DNA from: Glebionis coronaria
Lineage: Eukaryota; Streptophyta; Magnoliopsida; Asterales; Asteraceae
Assembly: GCA_025667525.1 (NCBI GenBank)
Contig: CM046877.1
Span: 293,318,364 to 293,382,363 of the forward strand
Direction of reading: 5' to 3'
Length of the DNA stretch: 64,000 nt
Under the pieces are notes generated by a model. That model searched no databases. It saw only the letters and a program-made list of their open reading frames with translations, and was not told the origin of the DNA. Shown one piece after another: positions 22,503-33,826 of this stretch. Each line of letters starts with the position of its first letter. Position 1 is the stretch's first letter. The translations under genes were made by a program, and so were the position numbers.

Positions 22503-25108
22503 GTATCGGTCATCTTAAAAAGCTTAAAAAGCATAAGATGATTGAGTGAATACATTCTTGTAGCGGAGATCTTCCTGCTTTGGTCTTGTATCTTGGTCTT
22601 GATCTTGTTTGTAACAGCTTTGTTCCTTCATGCTTTCGTGATCTTTATCTTGAGCCTTTGTCATTTGACTTTGAGTGCTTGAGATCTTCATCTGTACTCC
22701 TTGTGACTAAGATGACCTATTACATTCTTACATTCTTAGGTATCTTGATTATCGCCATCTTGTGCTCTTGTGACTTCTGAATCGACATCGGTTGCACAGC
22801 TAAGCCACCTTCTTGATATGCAGCAACATATATAGACACGAATGAAATGGCTTTGAACATTTCACCCTAACTCGGTAGCGTTTTACCTCCGGTCGGTGAA
22901 GACCGTTAGACGGTATTAAATATCGTACCTGTGATCAGATAGATTCGATTAAGAACCTCCTTGACAGGGTTTCCCGGCGATAGTAGCCAGTTCTCTTTAC
23001 TCGACCGTCTCAAAGCAGACTGCGAACGTAAAGAGTGAATCATAAGGATAAATTATCCGTCTGATTAGAGTCGTCAATTCAGATTTCCTGGAACAAGTTT
23101 GATTCTAAAAGAATCGCACCATTGTTTCTTTCCAGTTTGTCACAAGCTTGATTCATAGAGAATCTTGCGAGTTACCTACCGCAGTGCTGTTTGATGTTGA
23201 CACTGGAAGGATTTCCATTCGTCACTGTGAACACTAATGAGTGTCACTCTGAATGTTCTGGCAAGATCACATGGATTTTGCGAAGAAACCTGGAATCAAG
23301 TTTGAATCAATTAAGAATCCAAACTTAGTTGCTTTCCAGTTCTCACAAGTTTGATTCGTGTAGAATCGCACAAGTTACCTACCATGAGCTTGTTTGATGC
23401 TGGCTCAAGCAGGATTTCCATCTTCATTGTGAATCGTATCACTCAGATGTTCTGGCAATATCACAAGGATAATGCGTAGGACTCGATTGTGTCCTAATGA
23501 GATGATAAATTGATCTCTTTTGGCTCTAGACTCAATAAGTGCATTTTGGTAATCGGAGGCTGGAGCAGACTGCCACCTTTTCAATATTAACTGACTCGGA
23601 GTGAGAAAGTCAATAGATACGTATTGATCTCCGTGACAATGAGACAAGTTTCTTTTGAGAGAAACTCGAATGGCTGGGAAGGGTTGTGCATTGCATCACT
23701 GGGTCCATGATGACTTGTCTTCAATAGATGTATTGACCCGGTTTCTGCCTAAGTTGCATAGAGTATTCAACTCCTTCAATGCTTACCAATACGTCATCAT
23801 TAGCACCTTGTTGTGATTGTTCCAGTGCTAACTTAAGTACTTGGTCCGCATTCAGCTTCATTCCACTCCATCTTTCCTAAGGACAACTATTTCTAGCTAT
23901 GGAATGTCCTTGGGTAGATCCCTCCGGTTCTGGTTGGATCATAGGACTTAGTTTCCTATCCTAAACTACCTTTTGACTCCATCGTTCCGTCGTGGATAGT
24001 AGGTTGTTTTGGGTAAAGATCGTAACCATAAAACCATTGAAAACCATTCAAAGTGCTTGATAAAAATCAAAACTTTTAACACTTTGAAAGTTTTATCTTT
24101 TTGAAAAGCTCCCCCTACACACATGCATCGATATACGAAATAGTTTGGCATGTGAAGGAAAGAGTTGCACTTGAGTCTTTAAGATCACATGTTGCGATAT
24201 ATTACATTTTAATCACATTTTCTCCCCCTATCTCTAATATAAAAACATCATATTAGAGATATTAATTTGATTAAAATATGACAATTTCTGAAAACCGATT
24301 GGGAGAGAAACATGTGTGCACGCATGAATCATGGAACATTTTCAGTTGGGTCGCTCCCCCTCAACAATATATGTGTGTCTTGAGATAAAATTTGACAAAA
24401 TTTAAGAAAAACGACACCACAAAATATGTTGAGGTACGAAGTTGAGATGCCTTTTCCGATATAATATATTACATGTGACAATTTCATATCATTTTTGGAA
24501 TGTGTTGGATACATAAAATATGACGATTTTAGAGATGTACCCAACAACATTAAAAGGCTAGATTTTAAAACGCTCCCCCTTAAAAATTGATCAAAATAAC
24601 ATATGACAATTTTGAGATATAAAAACCACTTATGAGGAAGGGAGTGTTGAACACACAATTTTGAAAGATTTAGAAAAACCTTTTGAGAAATTCTTGAAAA
24701 ATTGTGTTCAACGGTTTTAAAATAATCAGGATAGAAGACTTCTCTTCTATTGATTAGGGAAAGCGCACTGAAACGTACATTTCCCTTTCGGGTCCGTTTT
24801 TCATGAGCTCAAAACTTTGATTGTTTTGTGACTAGCTCATGACCGAGAAAAATAAATTTCCCGTTATGAAGGATAAGTTATCATCCGTGATAAACTTTCC
24901 TTAAGTTGAAGTTCGAGTTCTAAGCTGACATTTACTTAGAAATCGTTTTTCATGAACTTAAAAACTTTGAATGTTTTTATGAGAAGCTCATGACCGAGAA
25001 ATATGAATTTCTCGTTGAGAAGGATAAGTTATCGTCCGAGATAAAATTTCCTTAGTTGAGGTCCGAGTTCTAAGCTGTGATGCGCCTAGAAGTCATTATG
25101 AGAGAATA
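22503..25108 (-). other. Element D 3' noncoding region
   Basis: These 2.6 kb between the pol end and the polypurine tract contain no credible ORF. Two pairs of internal direct repeats are visible: one around 23090-23270 and 23280-23470 (CACAAGYTTGATTC and GAATGTTCTGGCAA-like phrases recur), and a tighter pair of about 145 bp at roughly 24802-24948 and 24949-25095. Confidence 0.7.
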
Positions 25109-26606
25109 TCAAGCAGCTTCATTTGCCAAAACCTCCAAGTCTTCTGGGGTCATATACTTCATACCAAGACGGCCAACGAGATACGCAAACCTATCTTTCG
25201 ATAGAGCTTTTGTAAACAAGTCTGCCAGCTGGTACTCAGTTCTGACAAAGTATAATTCCACGATGTCGCGTTCTAGTTGTTCCTTGATGAAGTGATATCT
25301 GACATCGATGTGCTTGGTGCAGGAGTGATGAACCGGATTGCAAGATATGGCTATGGCCATAATCCGTGAGTTGAGTTCTCATCCAGAGGACTTGAGCACA
25401 ACACGCGGATAGAGCCACATATTCTGCTTCAGCTGATGAGAGCGATGTGCAATCCTGCTTCCTTGACGACCAGCTGACAAGCTTGTCTTCCCCTAGAAAC
25501 TGTATGCTACCAGAAGTGCTTTTTCGACTATCAAGACAACCTGCGTGATCAGAATCTGAAAAAGCTGTTAGATGAAAACCGGTTTCCCTCGGATACCAGA
25601 GTCCCATGTGAATGGTATTCTTAAGGTACTGAAAGATCCGTTTAACCTCTTTGAGGTGCTTTTGAGTAGGTCTGGCTTGATATCGTGCACAATAGCATGT
25701 GGCATGATGAATATCAGGCCTGCTGGCTGTAAGGTACATAAGTGACCCGATCATACTGTGATATCGCGTTTGATCTACGGGATATGAGTACAAGTCAGCG
25801 TCTAGGGATGTGGTCGACAATGGTGTACCAACGCGAGCACATGAGGTCATACCGTGCTTTTTAAGTATCTCTTGAGCATACTTAGCTTGGTTAATGAAGA
25901 TACCACGTGGGGATTGATGAATCTGGAGGCCTAAAAAGAATTTTAGCTCCCCCATCATTGACATTTCAAATCTGTTGTGCATTAATTTTTCAAAATGTTT
26001 TGAAAGTTTTGGGTTCGTAGAACCAAAAATAATGTCATCAACATAAACTTGCACCAGCAGTATGTCATCCCCATATTTATTAATAAAGAGAGTAGGATCA
26101 ATAGAACCTTTGGAGAATCCTTTGGACACCAAGAAGTTTGAAAGTTCTTCGTACCATGCCCTTGGAGCTTGTTTAAGTCCATATACAGCCTTCTTGAGAC
26201 GATAGACTTTGTCAGGATGATGAGGATCGATGAATCCTTCCGGCTGATTCACGTACACTTCTTCCTTCAAATGATCGTTGCGAAAAGTAGTTTTAACGTC
26301 CATCTAAAAAACCGTGAAGCCCTTATGTGCAGCATAAGCAAGGAATATCCTGACAGCTTCCAAACGAGCAACTGGAGCGAATGATTCATCGAAATCTATG
26401 CCTTCTTGTTGACGGTATCCCTTAACCACAAGACGAGATTTGTTTTTGATGATGGTTTGTTCTTCATCCAGTTTGTTTTTCCAGATACATTTGAAATCTA
26501 AAATTGAGATTCCATAGGGTCGGTCAACAAGTTCACAAACATTTAGGCATTCAAACTGATGAATTTCGTCTTGCATTGATTCAATCCACGCATGATCAGT
26601 CATGGC
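25109..26606 (-). pseudogene. Element D reverse transcriptase and RNase H
   Basis: Read from 26606 down, this holds the copia RT start ([14 protein letters not shown]), the [11 protein letters not shown] region, MDVKTTFRN, LKQAPRAWY and the catalytic YVDDIIFGS. RNase H follows with FSDSDHAG and SSAEAEYVAL, ending with HSCTKHIDVRYHF and ADLFTKAL. A TAG at 26304-26306 interrupts before MDVK. A stop at 26607-26609 lies just ahead of this segment. Near 25360-25375 the frame shifts, and the expected stretch carrying a CDS motif in RNase H is missing, so a deletion of a few tens of bases is likely. Confidence 0.9.
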
Positions 26607-28523
26607 TTATTTGATGTTTGTAGGTACAGTTGAACTCACAGTGAGTGCATACATACACACATCACCATCGGTTTCGAGTTGTCTGCGTGTTCGAACCGGT
26701 TGTGAAGGATTTCCAATGACTTGCTCCAATGGGTGATCACGTGTCCAATGGTGAGTGAATGGATATGGTTGGTAGAATGTATGCATGTTGGACGGATCAA
26801 CATGTTGAGTAGAAGACTCTCCGACTTCGAGTACCGATGTACCGAACGGATTGATAAATTCTTCATCGTCAGGTTGTGCATTGACTGCTTGATTGTTGTT
26901 TCCTCTTCAGCATTGACGGTTGGTGATGTTGGTTGTATGACAGTTTCTTGAGTTTGTTGAATATCCACCGGAATTGTCTCTTGAGCAACGGTTGCTGAAG
27001 TAGAAGCAGTTGTGTCTTGTTGATTTTGTTCAGGTGCATCAGCAGTATTGACTGCGGAAGGCTTTGACACAACTTGATTGTTTCCATAGTAATATTCATC
27101 AAACATTGGATCATATAAATCAACCAACTCATTCATATGTGTCGTATCCGTCGAGTCTGCTGTAGGAGTACTTTGTTGACATTCTTGCACGGGACGTACA
27201 CTGTTTTGTGTAGGTGCCATAGCTGGACATTGAGGTGCGGGACTTGAGCTGTTGTGATCAAGTACCATATGTGGCAATTCGTCAAAGTTCACATGAATTG
27301 TTTCGACAATGATCTTTGTTCTCTTGTTATAGACCCGATATCCTTTCGACAATGTAGCATACCCCACAAAAGTACATGCATCACCTTTTTCTTTCATCTT
27401 GTCGAGATTCTCACCGTCTTTAAGGATGTAGCATAAAGATCCAAATAAGTGAAAGAATTTTACAGTAGGTTTCTTGCCATTGATGATGTGGTAAGGTGTC
27501 TTTTCATGTCTAGGGATGACGAGAGAACGATTCTGAGTATAACAAGCAGTTGCAATTGCTTCAGCCCAGAAGAAGCGCGGTAATTTTGAAGCAGAAAGCA
27601 TTGTTCGAGCAGCCTCAACCAAAGTACGGTTCCGTCTTTCGACAACGCCGTTTTGTTCAGGAGTTCGAGCAATAGACGTTTGATGTTCGATGCCTTCTTC
27701 TTGAAAGTAAGATTGCAAGTTCTTGTTCAAAAATTCAGTACCCCTATCCGTTCTTACGGTTAAGACTTGAGCTTGAAGATTACGTTGAATCATCTTGAGA
27801 AAGTTTTTGAGAACCTCTGGTGTTTCATCTTTGGACCTTAAGAAGAAAGTCCATGTGTATCTAGATTAATCATCAACAATCACGAGAATATACTTTTTCC
27901 CGTTAATACTCTCTACACGCATGGGACCACATAAATCCATGTGTAGAAGTTCCAATTGTCCTTTTGAGCTTGGGGTAGTCTTTGTTTTGAAAGACTTCCG
28001 TTTTGCTTTCCCCAACTCACAAGAAGAACAAAGATGGTCTTTGACGAATTTCAACTTAGGAAGACCGGTCACAATATCATTCTTCGAAAGCAAGTTGATG
28101 GTGTCAAAGTTGAGATGTGACAATCGTTGATGCCATAACCATGCTTGAGATGATGAAGCTTTAGCCATTAAGCAAATTGGATTTGTTGAAGATGTGTCTT
28201 GAAGAGTTACTGTGTAGAGATCAGAACCACGAGAACCTGTAAGAAGGTCATTCCTATCATAGTCTCTAACATAGCAAGTAGATTTTCCGAAAAGCCACTT
28301 CCAAATCCGCATCACAAAATTGACCAACCGAGAATAAATTGTGATTCAGTCCCTCGACGTAATAAACCCGTTTTATAGTGATATTCCCTTGAACCAAGTC
28401 TCCATATCCGAGTATCGGTGCAAATTGATCATTTCCAAACCGTACCGTACCCAGAAACTTCTCCACAAAGTTAATAAGAAGCTTGAGATTGCCCGTCATG
28501 TGCTTTGTGCACCCGGAGTCCAT
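26607..28523 (-). pseudogene. Element D protease end and integrase
   Basis: Read from 28523 down, it begins at the copia protease motif DSGCTKHMTG, then TVRFGNDQFAPILGYGD. The integrase zinc region is HQRLSHLNF with CSSCELGKA. The core has HMDLCGP, RTDRGTEF and NGVVERRNRT, so the three acidic residues are present. The GKY/FVGY-type end gives way to a Ser/Thr/Gln-rich linker to RT. Breaks seen are an extra A near 28290, a TAA at 27866-27868 inside the core (after VIVDD), a frameshift around 26890-26905 in the linker, and a TAA at 26607-26609. A frameshift near 28525 separates it from the upstream frame. Confidence 0.9.
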
Positions 28524-31392
28524 TATGAATAGGATGAGTTCGACGAGCTGCAGAAGAATTAAAAGACAATGTAGCATTTGACAAATGGGATCCCTTGATA
28601 GAAACGGGTTCCAAAATAGTAGTGGGCCTAGATGCAAAGTCTACAGGCAAGCTGATATTCCTAGACCCAATCACTAAAGTGGTTAACTTAGGTACCCATT
28701 TATATCCGGGTGGTGTAAATCTCGAATACCCCCGTGTACATGTCCTAATCATGTTCTCATATAGCTTCTTTAATCTGTTTTCTTTACGCAGAGTAGTGGA
28801 GTCTAACGCACTTAGTTTCTTAAGTGGTTGATCAGTGGATTGGTTCAAAGTTCTTGTGGGTTCACTAGTACTAGTGGGCATACGAATAGGCTTCCTAGTT
28901 CTAGTATTCACGCCATTATAATTAAGAGCACAAGCATCATGATTGAAAGTACGAACACATTTGCCACATTCAACACAAACAAATTCAACATTCGAGGTCT
29001 TAGCATTTAAACTGTCATTACATGCAGTTACAGACGTTTTATTCTTAGAAAACTTAAAATTCCTACGGTGATCTTCTACTTCATTCTTCTTCCCTTGACT
29101 ATTGTTAGGCATGACTCTATTTTCAACTCTAGTGCTCTTAAGCTGTGGTCCGCTAACACTAGTAGTGGGATTTACTCCTGTAGAAGAAGACACACGTTGA
29201 TTAGTTTTCCTAGTATTCTGAGGTAACTACGTTGTTCCAGTTTGAGTGGACCTAGTGTTCATCTTATACATTCCAGGTGCTATCACATTAGTGCTCTTAT
29301 CATTTCCTATCTTAGGCGAAGTCTGTGGGGATTGTCCCAAAATAGATGATTTAGGGCATTTAACCGCATTCGGTTGACGAACGGCGGATGGTTTACCCAA
29401 AACAGACTTTCCTTTGATTTTCTCAATGAGTTTCTGTAACTCACTTATGGCTATGTCCCTTTCTTTTAGCTGAGCTTTCAAATCATTTATTTCGAAATCT
29501 TTTTCATTTAGTAGACGAAACGAAGAAGCTGACATTTCTTGACACTTTTTATGATTATGAGATTTTTCACCTTTTTGTAAAGCAAGTTCAAGAGAAATGG
29601 AGTGTTTCTCAAGTTGAGAAAAACTTTTCGAAAGTTTGTTATATGACTGAATTTGTTTCGAAAGCTCTACTTCAAGATTGCGACATTTCGCGTCCGATTC
29701 TGACACTAGACATGCTACATGACAATATTGATCCAGATCGGTATACACACCAAGTATAGCATTCATATGGTCAGCATAAAAGTATTCCTTAGAAATTCGA
29801 TCAATTTCGTTAGAAAGTTGGTGTTCTTGTGTCTTTAATTTAGTTTGAAGAAAATCAACTTCATCTTCAAGACATTTAACATAACTTAAATCAGTTAACA
29901 TTTCCTCAGTGAGAGCTGTATAAAACATTTCCACATTTTTTGAAAGATCATCAATGGTTGGAACAATACATTGTTAAATGACGACTTCTACTTGTGGGTT
30001 AGGTTTAATATTCCAAATGGTATCCCTAGAAACTTTTTCATAGTCGACGACACCTTTGTACAAATTTAAAACCCCTTGTTTTATAAACTCAAATTGCTGA
30101 ACACTTTTGCTTTTCTCATCCCATTTACGTTTTTCATCCAAAATTCGCTTTTCTAACAAAATTGATTGCTTTTTGAAACTCCTTTTTAAAGAAACTTTCT
30201 TTTGTGGTTCATCACTTGGTGGTGGAACACTATTATACATCTTTTGTTCTTTTGAAAGTCCTTTTTGAGGGACAAACTTAATATGATTGTTAGAATCAGA
30301 AAGGTTTATTAAATCACTTAAGTTTGATCGACTTTCTTCTTGTTGACGAATGATTTCGTCGCAGTCAGGGGAAAGCATAAGAGCAAGATTATCAACATAG
30401 CAACCGATATCATAAAGAGCAGGCTTGGTACTTTGAACTTTCTTGAGATATTCAGGCTTGACAAAACTCGTTTTCATATTTCTATTGAGCATATTCATAG
30501 TTTGAATAGACTGACCCGTTTTGTAAACAATGTTGTTTAACGTGTCGATTCTCTTTTCCAAAGCAAGAATTTTTTCAATATCCTTTTCTTCACGAGTTTT
30601 ATAAAGCTCAGTTTGTTCTTTGTTAACCGACTCTAATTCAGTAATTTAGAGTTTATGTAGCAGCAGTTGTTCTTCAAGTTCCGATATCTTCTGTTTTGAC
30701 ATATGAATTTCGTGTGTTACTTCAGAACAATATTGTTCGTTGAGCACCTTACGTTCATATACCAAACCATTAGCTATTGCAACCCGTCGATCATCTTCTT
30801 TTACATAATCACACTCTTTAAGCCTGTTTATCTCCTCGGCTAAGGATGCGTTTGCTTGCTTCAAACGTTTATTAGCTTCTTTGTTTTCATCAATTTCACG
30901 TTTTAAAGAGTCAATAATAGACGCAAGCAAATCACGGTCCTCATCCGAGTCAGTATCCTGAACAGCTTTTCCGTCATCATTACACATATGTTGTGAATCC
31001 GTAGAGATATTGCTATCCTCCGTGTCCATTACATATGTGTCATTGATGCTTTCGGGTTGCTTAGGATGCCGTCGTTCATTAGCAAACACATTATAGTTAT
31101 CATGTGATGGTACCTTTTCAAGTGGCTCAAAATCATAGATGGGTCCAGAAGTATCATCAGTCTCCGAGATCACTTCTTGAATCTTTGCCATGTACACATA
31201 ATGTGCCTCCAACTCTTGATCATCGGCTTCATCATCAGTGTCATCACGCCAGTCAACTTCATCTGCTGTGAGTGGAATTCCTGCTTCTTCTTTCTTACAC
31301 AGCAACATCTTTTCCTTGTGATACCCTGAGTCCTTAACCCGTTTTGGCTTCTTGCATTCCCTAGCCATGTGCCCAAAACCCTTGCAGTTGAA
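28524..31392 (-). pseudogene. Element D zinc knuckle and long coiled-coil region between Gag and protease
   Basis: This region is continuous in frame with gag. It starts with the rest of a CCHC knuckle (FNCKGFGHMAREC; its first Cys codon is now the stop at 31393). An acidic stretch and long heptad-like stretches follow (LKREIDENKEANKRLKQ, KTQEHQLSNEIDRIS, ELSKQIQSYNKLSKS). A Cys/His pair (CVECGKC with HDAC) and a basic segment precede the protease. Stops interrupt at 30646-30648, 29974-29976 and 29227-29229. Such a long insert is more than the minimal copia Gag; I recall similar inserts in Asteraceae copia elements but cannot check. Function unknown. Confidence 0.8.
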
Positions 31393-32562
31393 TCATTGAA
31401 TCCCAGTCTTTTGCACAACTGGAGTGCCTACAGTGTCTCTAGCCCCAACTTGATTCGGCATCCTCTGATTATCATACCTAGCATCACGATCATACCTAGG
31501 TGCATGATCAACTTCCTTATATCTAGCATTGGATGATGATCTGAGGTTGTTGTTGGTAGGTTTGTAGATCTTCTTATAAGTTGTGGTGAGTAAAGACATG
31601 AGTTCCTCAATCTTCTTGTCCCTTGAAGTTTGTTCATCATCACTGTCTCCATCTGACTCGGTGTCATATTTTGGAGGTGGAGTGGGGACAATTGCTTTTG
31701 CTTTGTGTTTAGCAGCAGCTGGTGGTTTGATGGATGAGCTAGATGACTTTGAGGAATGAATAGGTAGTTGTTGACGGGGAACGGGTTTTGTTGAAGTAGC
31801 AGCCACAAAAGCAATAGAGTTCGCAGATCGTTCTGTCTTTTCAGCCCTAAGTTCATTCACTTCATTCTGATGTTGTTTCAATATGTCATAAAGTTTGTGG
31901 TAAGATATAGTCTTGATATCCTCCCTTTGTTTGACCAAAGTCACAAACCTTTGCCATTCCGGTTTGAGTTGAAGTAGAAACTGAACATTGGCATGATGAT
32001 TGGAGATGGTGCACTGATTTCTGACAAGCTCATTCATCATTTTGTAGAATCTCGAGTAATATGAGTCAATGGACTCACCATCTTCCGATGTGAATTTTCC
32101 AAACTCCCAAAGTAGATTAGTCTCGAGATCTTGAACGTTGATCGACTCACCTTGCTTTAATCGATGAATTGCATTCCACATTTCCATAGCATTAGGACAT
32201 GCATCAACTGTGGTATAGATATCGTTATCAATTCCAGTGAGTATGAAGTTTCCAGCATCAGCTTCAGCTTTGAGGAGTTTCTTTTTCTCAGCAAAATATG
32301 TGTCAAAATCCTCCATAGCTCGTATAGTTGATGAAGTACCATCCTCTGCCTGTGTGGTAATTGGTCTGAACTCAAAAACTGGAGGTGGATTCTCAAGGCA
32401 GTGACGAAGAGCAGTTCGGTTTTCTTTTCCGTCGAGAAATCTAAGAAAACGAGATCTCCATTGAACGTAACAACCGGCAGTGAGCACAGGTGGATTACCG
32501 TTGCCACCTTGTTCCAAACGAATTTGATTAGCAGTTGCAATGTTGATGTTGTTGTTAGACAT
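31393..32562 (-). pseudogene. Element D Gag (copia type)
   Basis: The frame opens at ATG 32562 and runs 389 codons to a TGA at 31393. It has the copia Gag region (WRSRFLRFLDGKENR, FAEKKKLLKAEADAGNFIL, MWNAIHRLKQGES, RFYKMMNELVRNQ, PEWQRFVTLVKQ), then a Lys/Ser/Pro-rich and Asp-rich tail. The stop falls on the first cysteine position of the zinc knuckle, so a made protein would lack its RNA-binding knuckle. Confidence 0.9.
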
Positions 32563-33450
32563 GGTGAATACTTGTGAATGAATTGCAGATCTTAGTGGAT
32601 TTGTTGTGATGAGGTGTGGTTGAAATTTCGAAGAGTTCCGAGAATCTTCAGTCCGACAATAAATTCCTCAGTCTGACAAAACGGTAAGCCGAAAAATTTT
32701 GTATCGCCAAATTTTGAAATTGAGTTAGAAATAGCAAAAAACTAGTAGGGAAAAAATTTGAATTTACTTGACCTAAAATTTTTTAACTCTTGGATCGTAG
32801 TCACTAGATCGTAGTCTGATCGCAGTCCTTAATCATACTCTTGGATCGTAGTCACTAGATCGTACTCTGATCGCAGTCCTTGATCGTACTCTGATCGCAA
32901 CGTTGGATCGTAGTCAGTGATCGCAACGAGGGATCGCACTATAGATCGTAGTGAGTGATCGCAGTGAGGGATCGTACTATAGATCGTACTGAGTGATCGT
33001 AACCTGGTGATCGTACTCTATGATCGTGGTGAGTGATCGCACTCAATGATCGTGATGACTGATCGCACTCTATGATCGTGGTGAGTGATCGCACTCTGTG
33101 ATCGTAGTGAGTGATCGTGATATTGGATCGCAAGTAGAAACCCCCAGGGTTTATGCAATCGCAACAATCAGATCGTACCAAGGAACCAAAATTACCCCTT
33201 TTCTCGGATAGTACTAGAACACACCAAGTTCGTGATTTTTAGCCTAAAAATGAATCAAGCACCCAAAAGTTTTGTGTTTTTAACCAAAAGAACAATACCA
33301 AATCACTACCAATAGTAAGTAGATGATTTGTATCAAGAATAAGCCATAAAAACACAAGAAAAATTTTTGGTACGAGAGTTTTTGGATCAAAATAAGCACG
33401 AAAAAATCAAGAACACAACACACGAATCTTCAATCACCTATCCACTATAG
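32563..33450 (-). other. Element D leader with a GATCG array
   Basis: This is the 0.89-kb untranslated leader between primer site and gag. Its middle is the degenerate GATCG array at 32793-33180, annotated separately. The remainder is AT-rich with no ORF of note. Confidence 0.75.
32793..33180. repeat. Degenerate GATCG tandem array in the D leader
   Basis: I count about 27 GATCG words in 388 bp, typically 13-15 bp apart, with the unit close to GATCGYAGTGAGT. Longer sub-units repeat (for example TAGATCGTACTNAGTGATCG). The ORF through it is an artefact of the repeat. Confidence 0.9.
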
Positions 33451-33462
33451 GCTCTTGATACC
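33451..33462 (-). other. Element D primer binding site (iMet-tRNA type)
   Basis: The minus strand reads TGGTATCAAGAGC just inside the LTR. It resembles the common TGGTATCAGAGC site with one extra A. Confidence 0.8.
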
Positions 33463-33465
33463 AAA

Positions 33466-33826
33466 TGTTGTTCCCATTTAATCCATAACACAAGATTCTT
33501 AGAGAGAGAAAGAGGAGAAACGTAGAGAGAGAGAGTAGAGAGAGAAGTGGAAGGTTTACACTAAAACTATGTGTTTTATGAAATAAACCAACACCCTCTT
33601 TCACATGTGAAAGAGGGTTATATACCCCACGAACCAATGGGCTTTCCATGGGCCGTGGGTTTGTGACTTGGGCCGGGCTTGGCTTAGTTTACGCCCCTAA
33701 CTTAGACAATATTAGCTTAAAGTCCAAGCCCGGTTTTCCCGACTAACCTATTACAATACAAGATCTTTTAACGACTAAGATGACCTATTACATTCTTGTT
33801 CGACTATATAAAATATAGGGCTAACA
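33466..33826 (-). repeat. Element D 5' LTR
   Basis: This 361-bp partner of 22123-22490 carries the same 26-bp palindrome at 33593-33618 and the GA-rich run. It is followed by the gtaag target copy at 33827-33831. Confidence 0.93.
33593..33618. repeat. 26-bp perfect palindrome, D 5' LTR
   Basis: It is identical to the copy at 22250-22275, a 13-base half-site and its exact complement with no loop, beside the minus-strand TATATA box. Confidence 0.93.

Larger units (their letters stand above)
22123..33826 (-). mobile_element. Element D: Ty1/copia element (TNT1-like), degenerate
   Basis: This 11.7-kb minus-strand element has short LTRs (368 and 361 bp, TGTT...AACA), an iMet-type primer site, gag, a long coiled-coil region, protease, integrase, RT and RNase H in copia order, then 2.6 kb of 3' noncoding DNA and a polypurine tract. 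I count seven in-frame stops and about four frameshifts. The LTRs differ by about five substitutions and one 7-bp indel. The finer lineage (Tork or other) is not settled. Confidence 0.93.

Noticed and set aside
22570..22800. Possible short host gene on the plus strand between D LTR and pol
   Set aside because: The ORF is short, has no domain, and lies inside the 3' noncoding zone of D.
32939..33181. ORF through the GATCG array
   Set aside because: The repeat happens to lack stops in one frame. There is no start context or family match.
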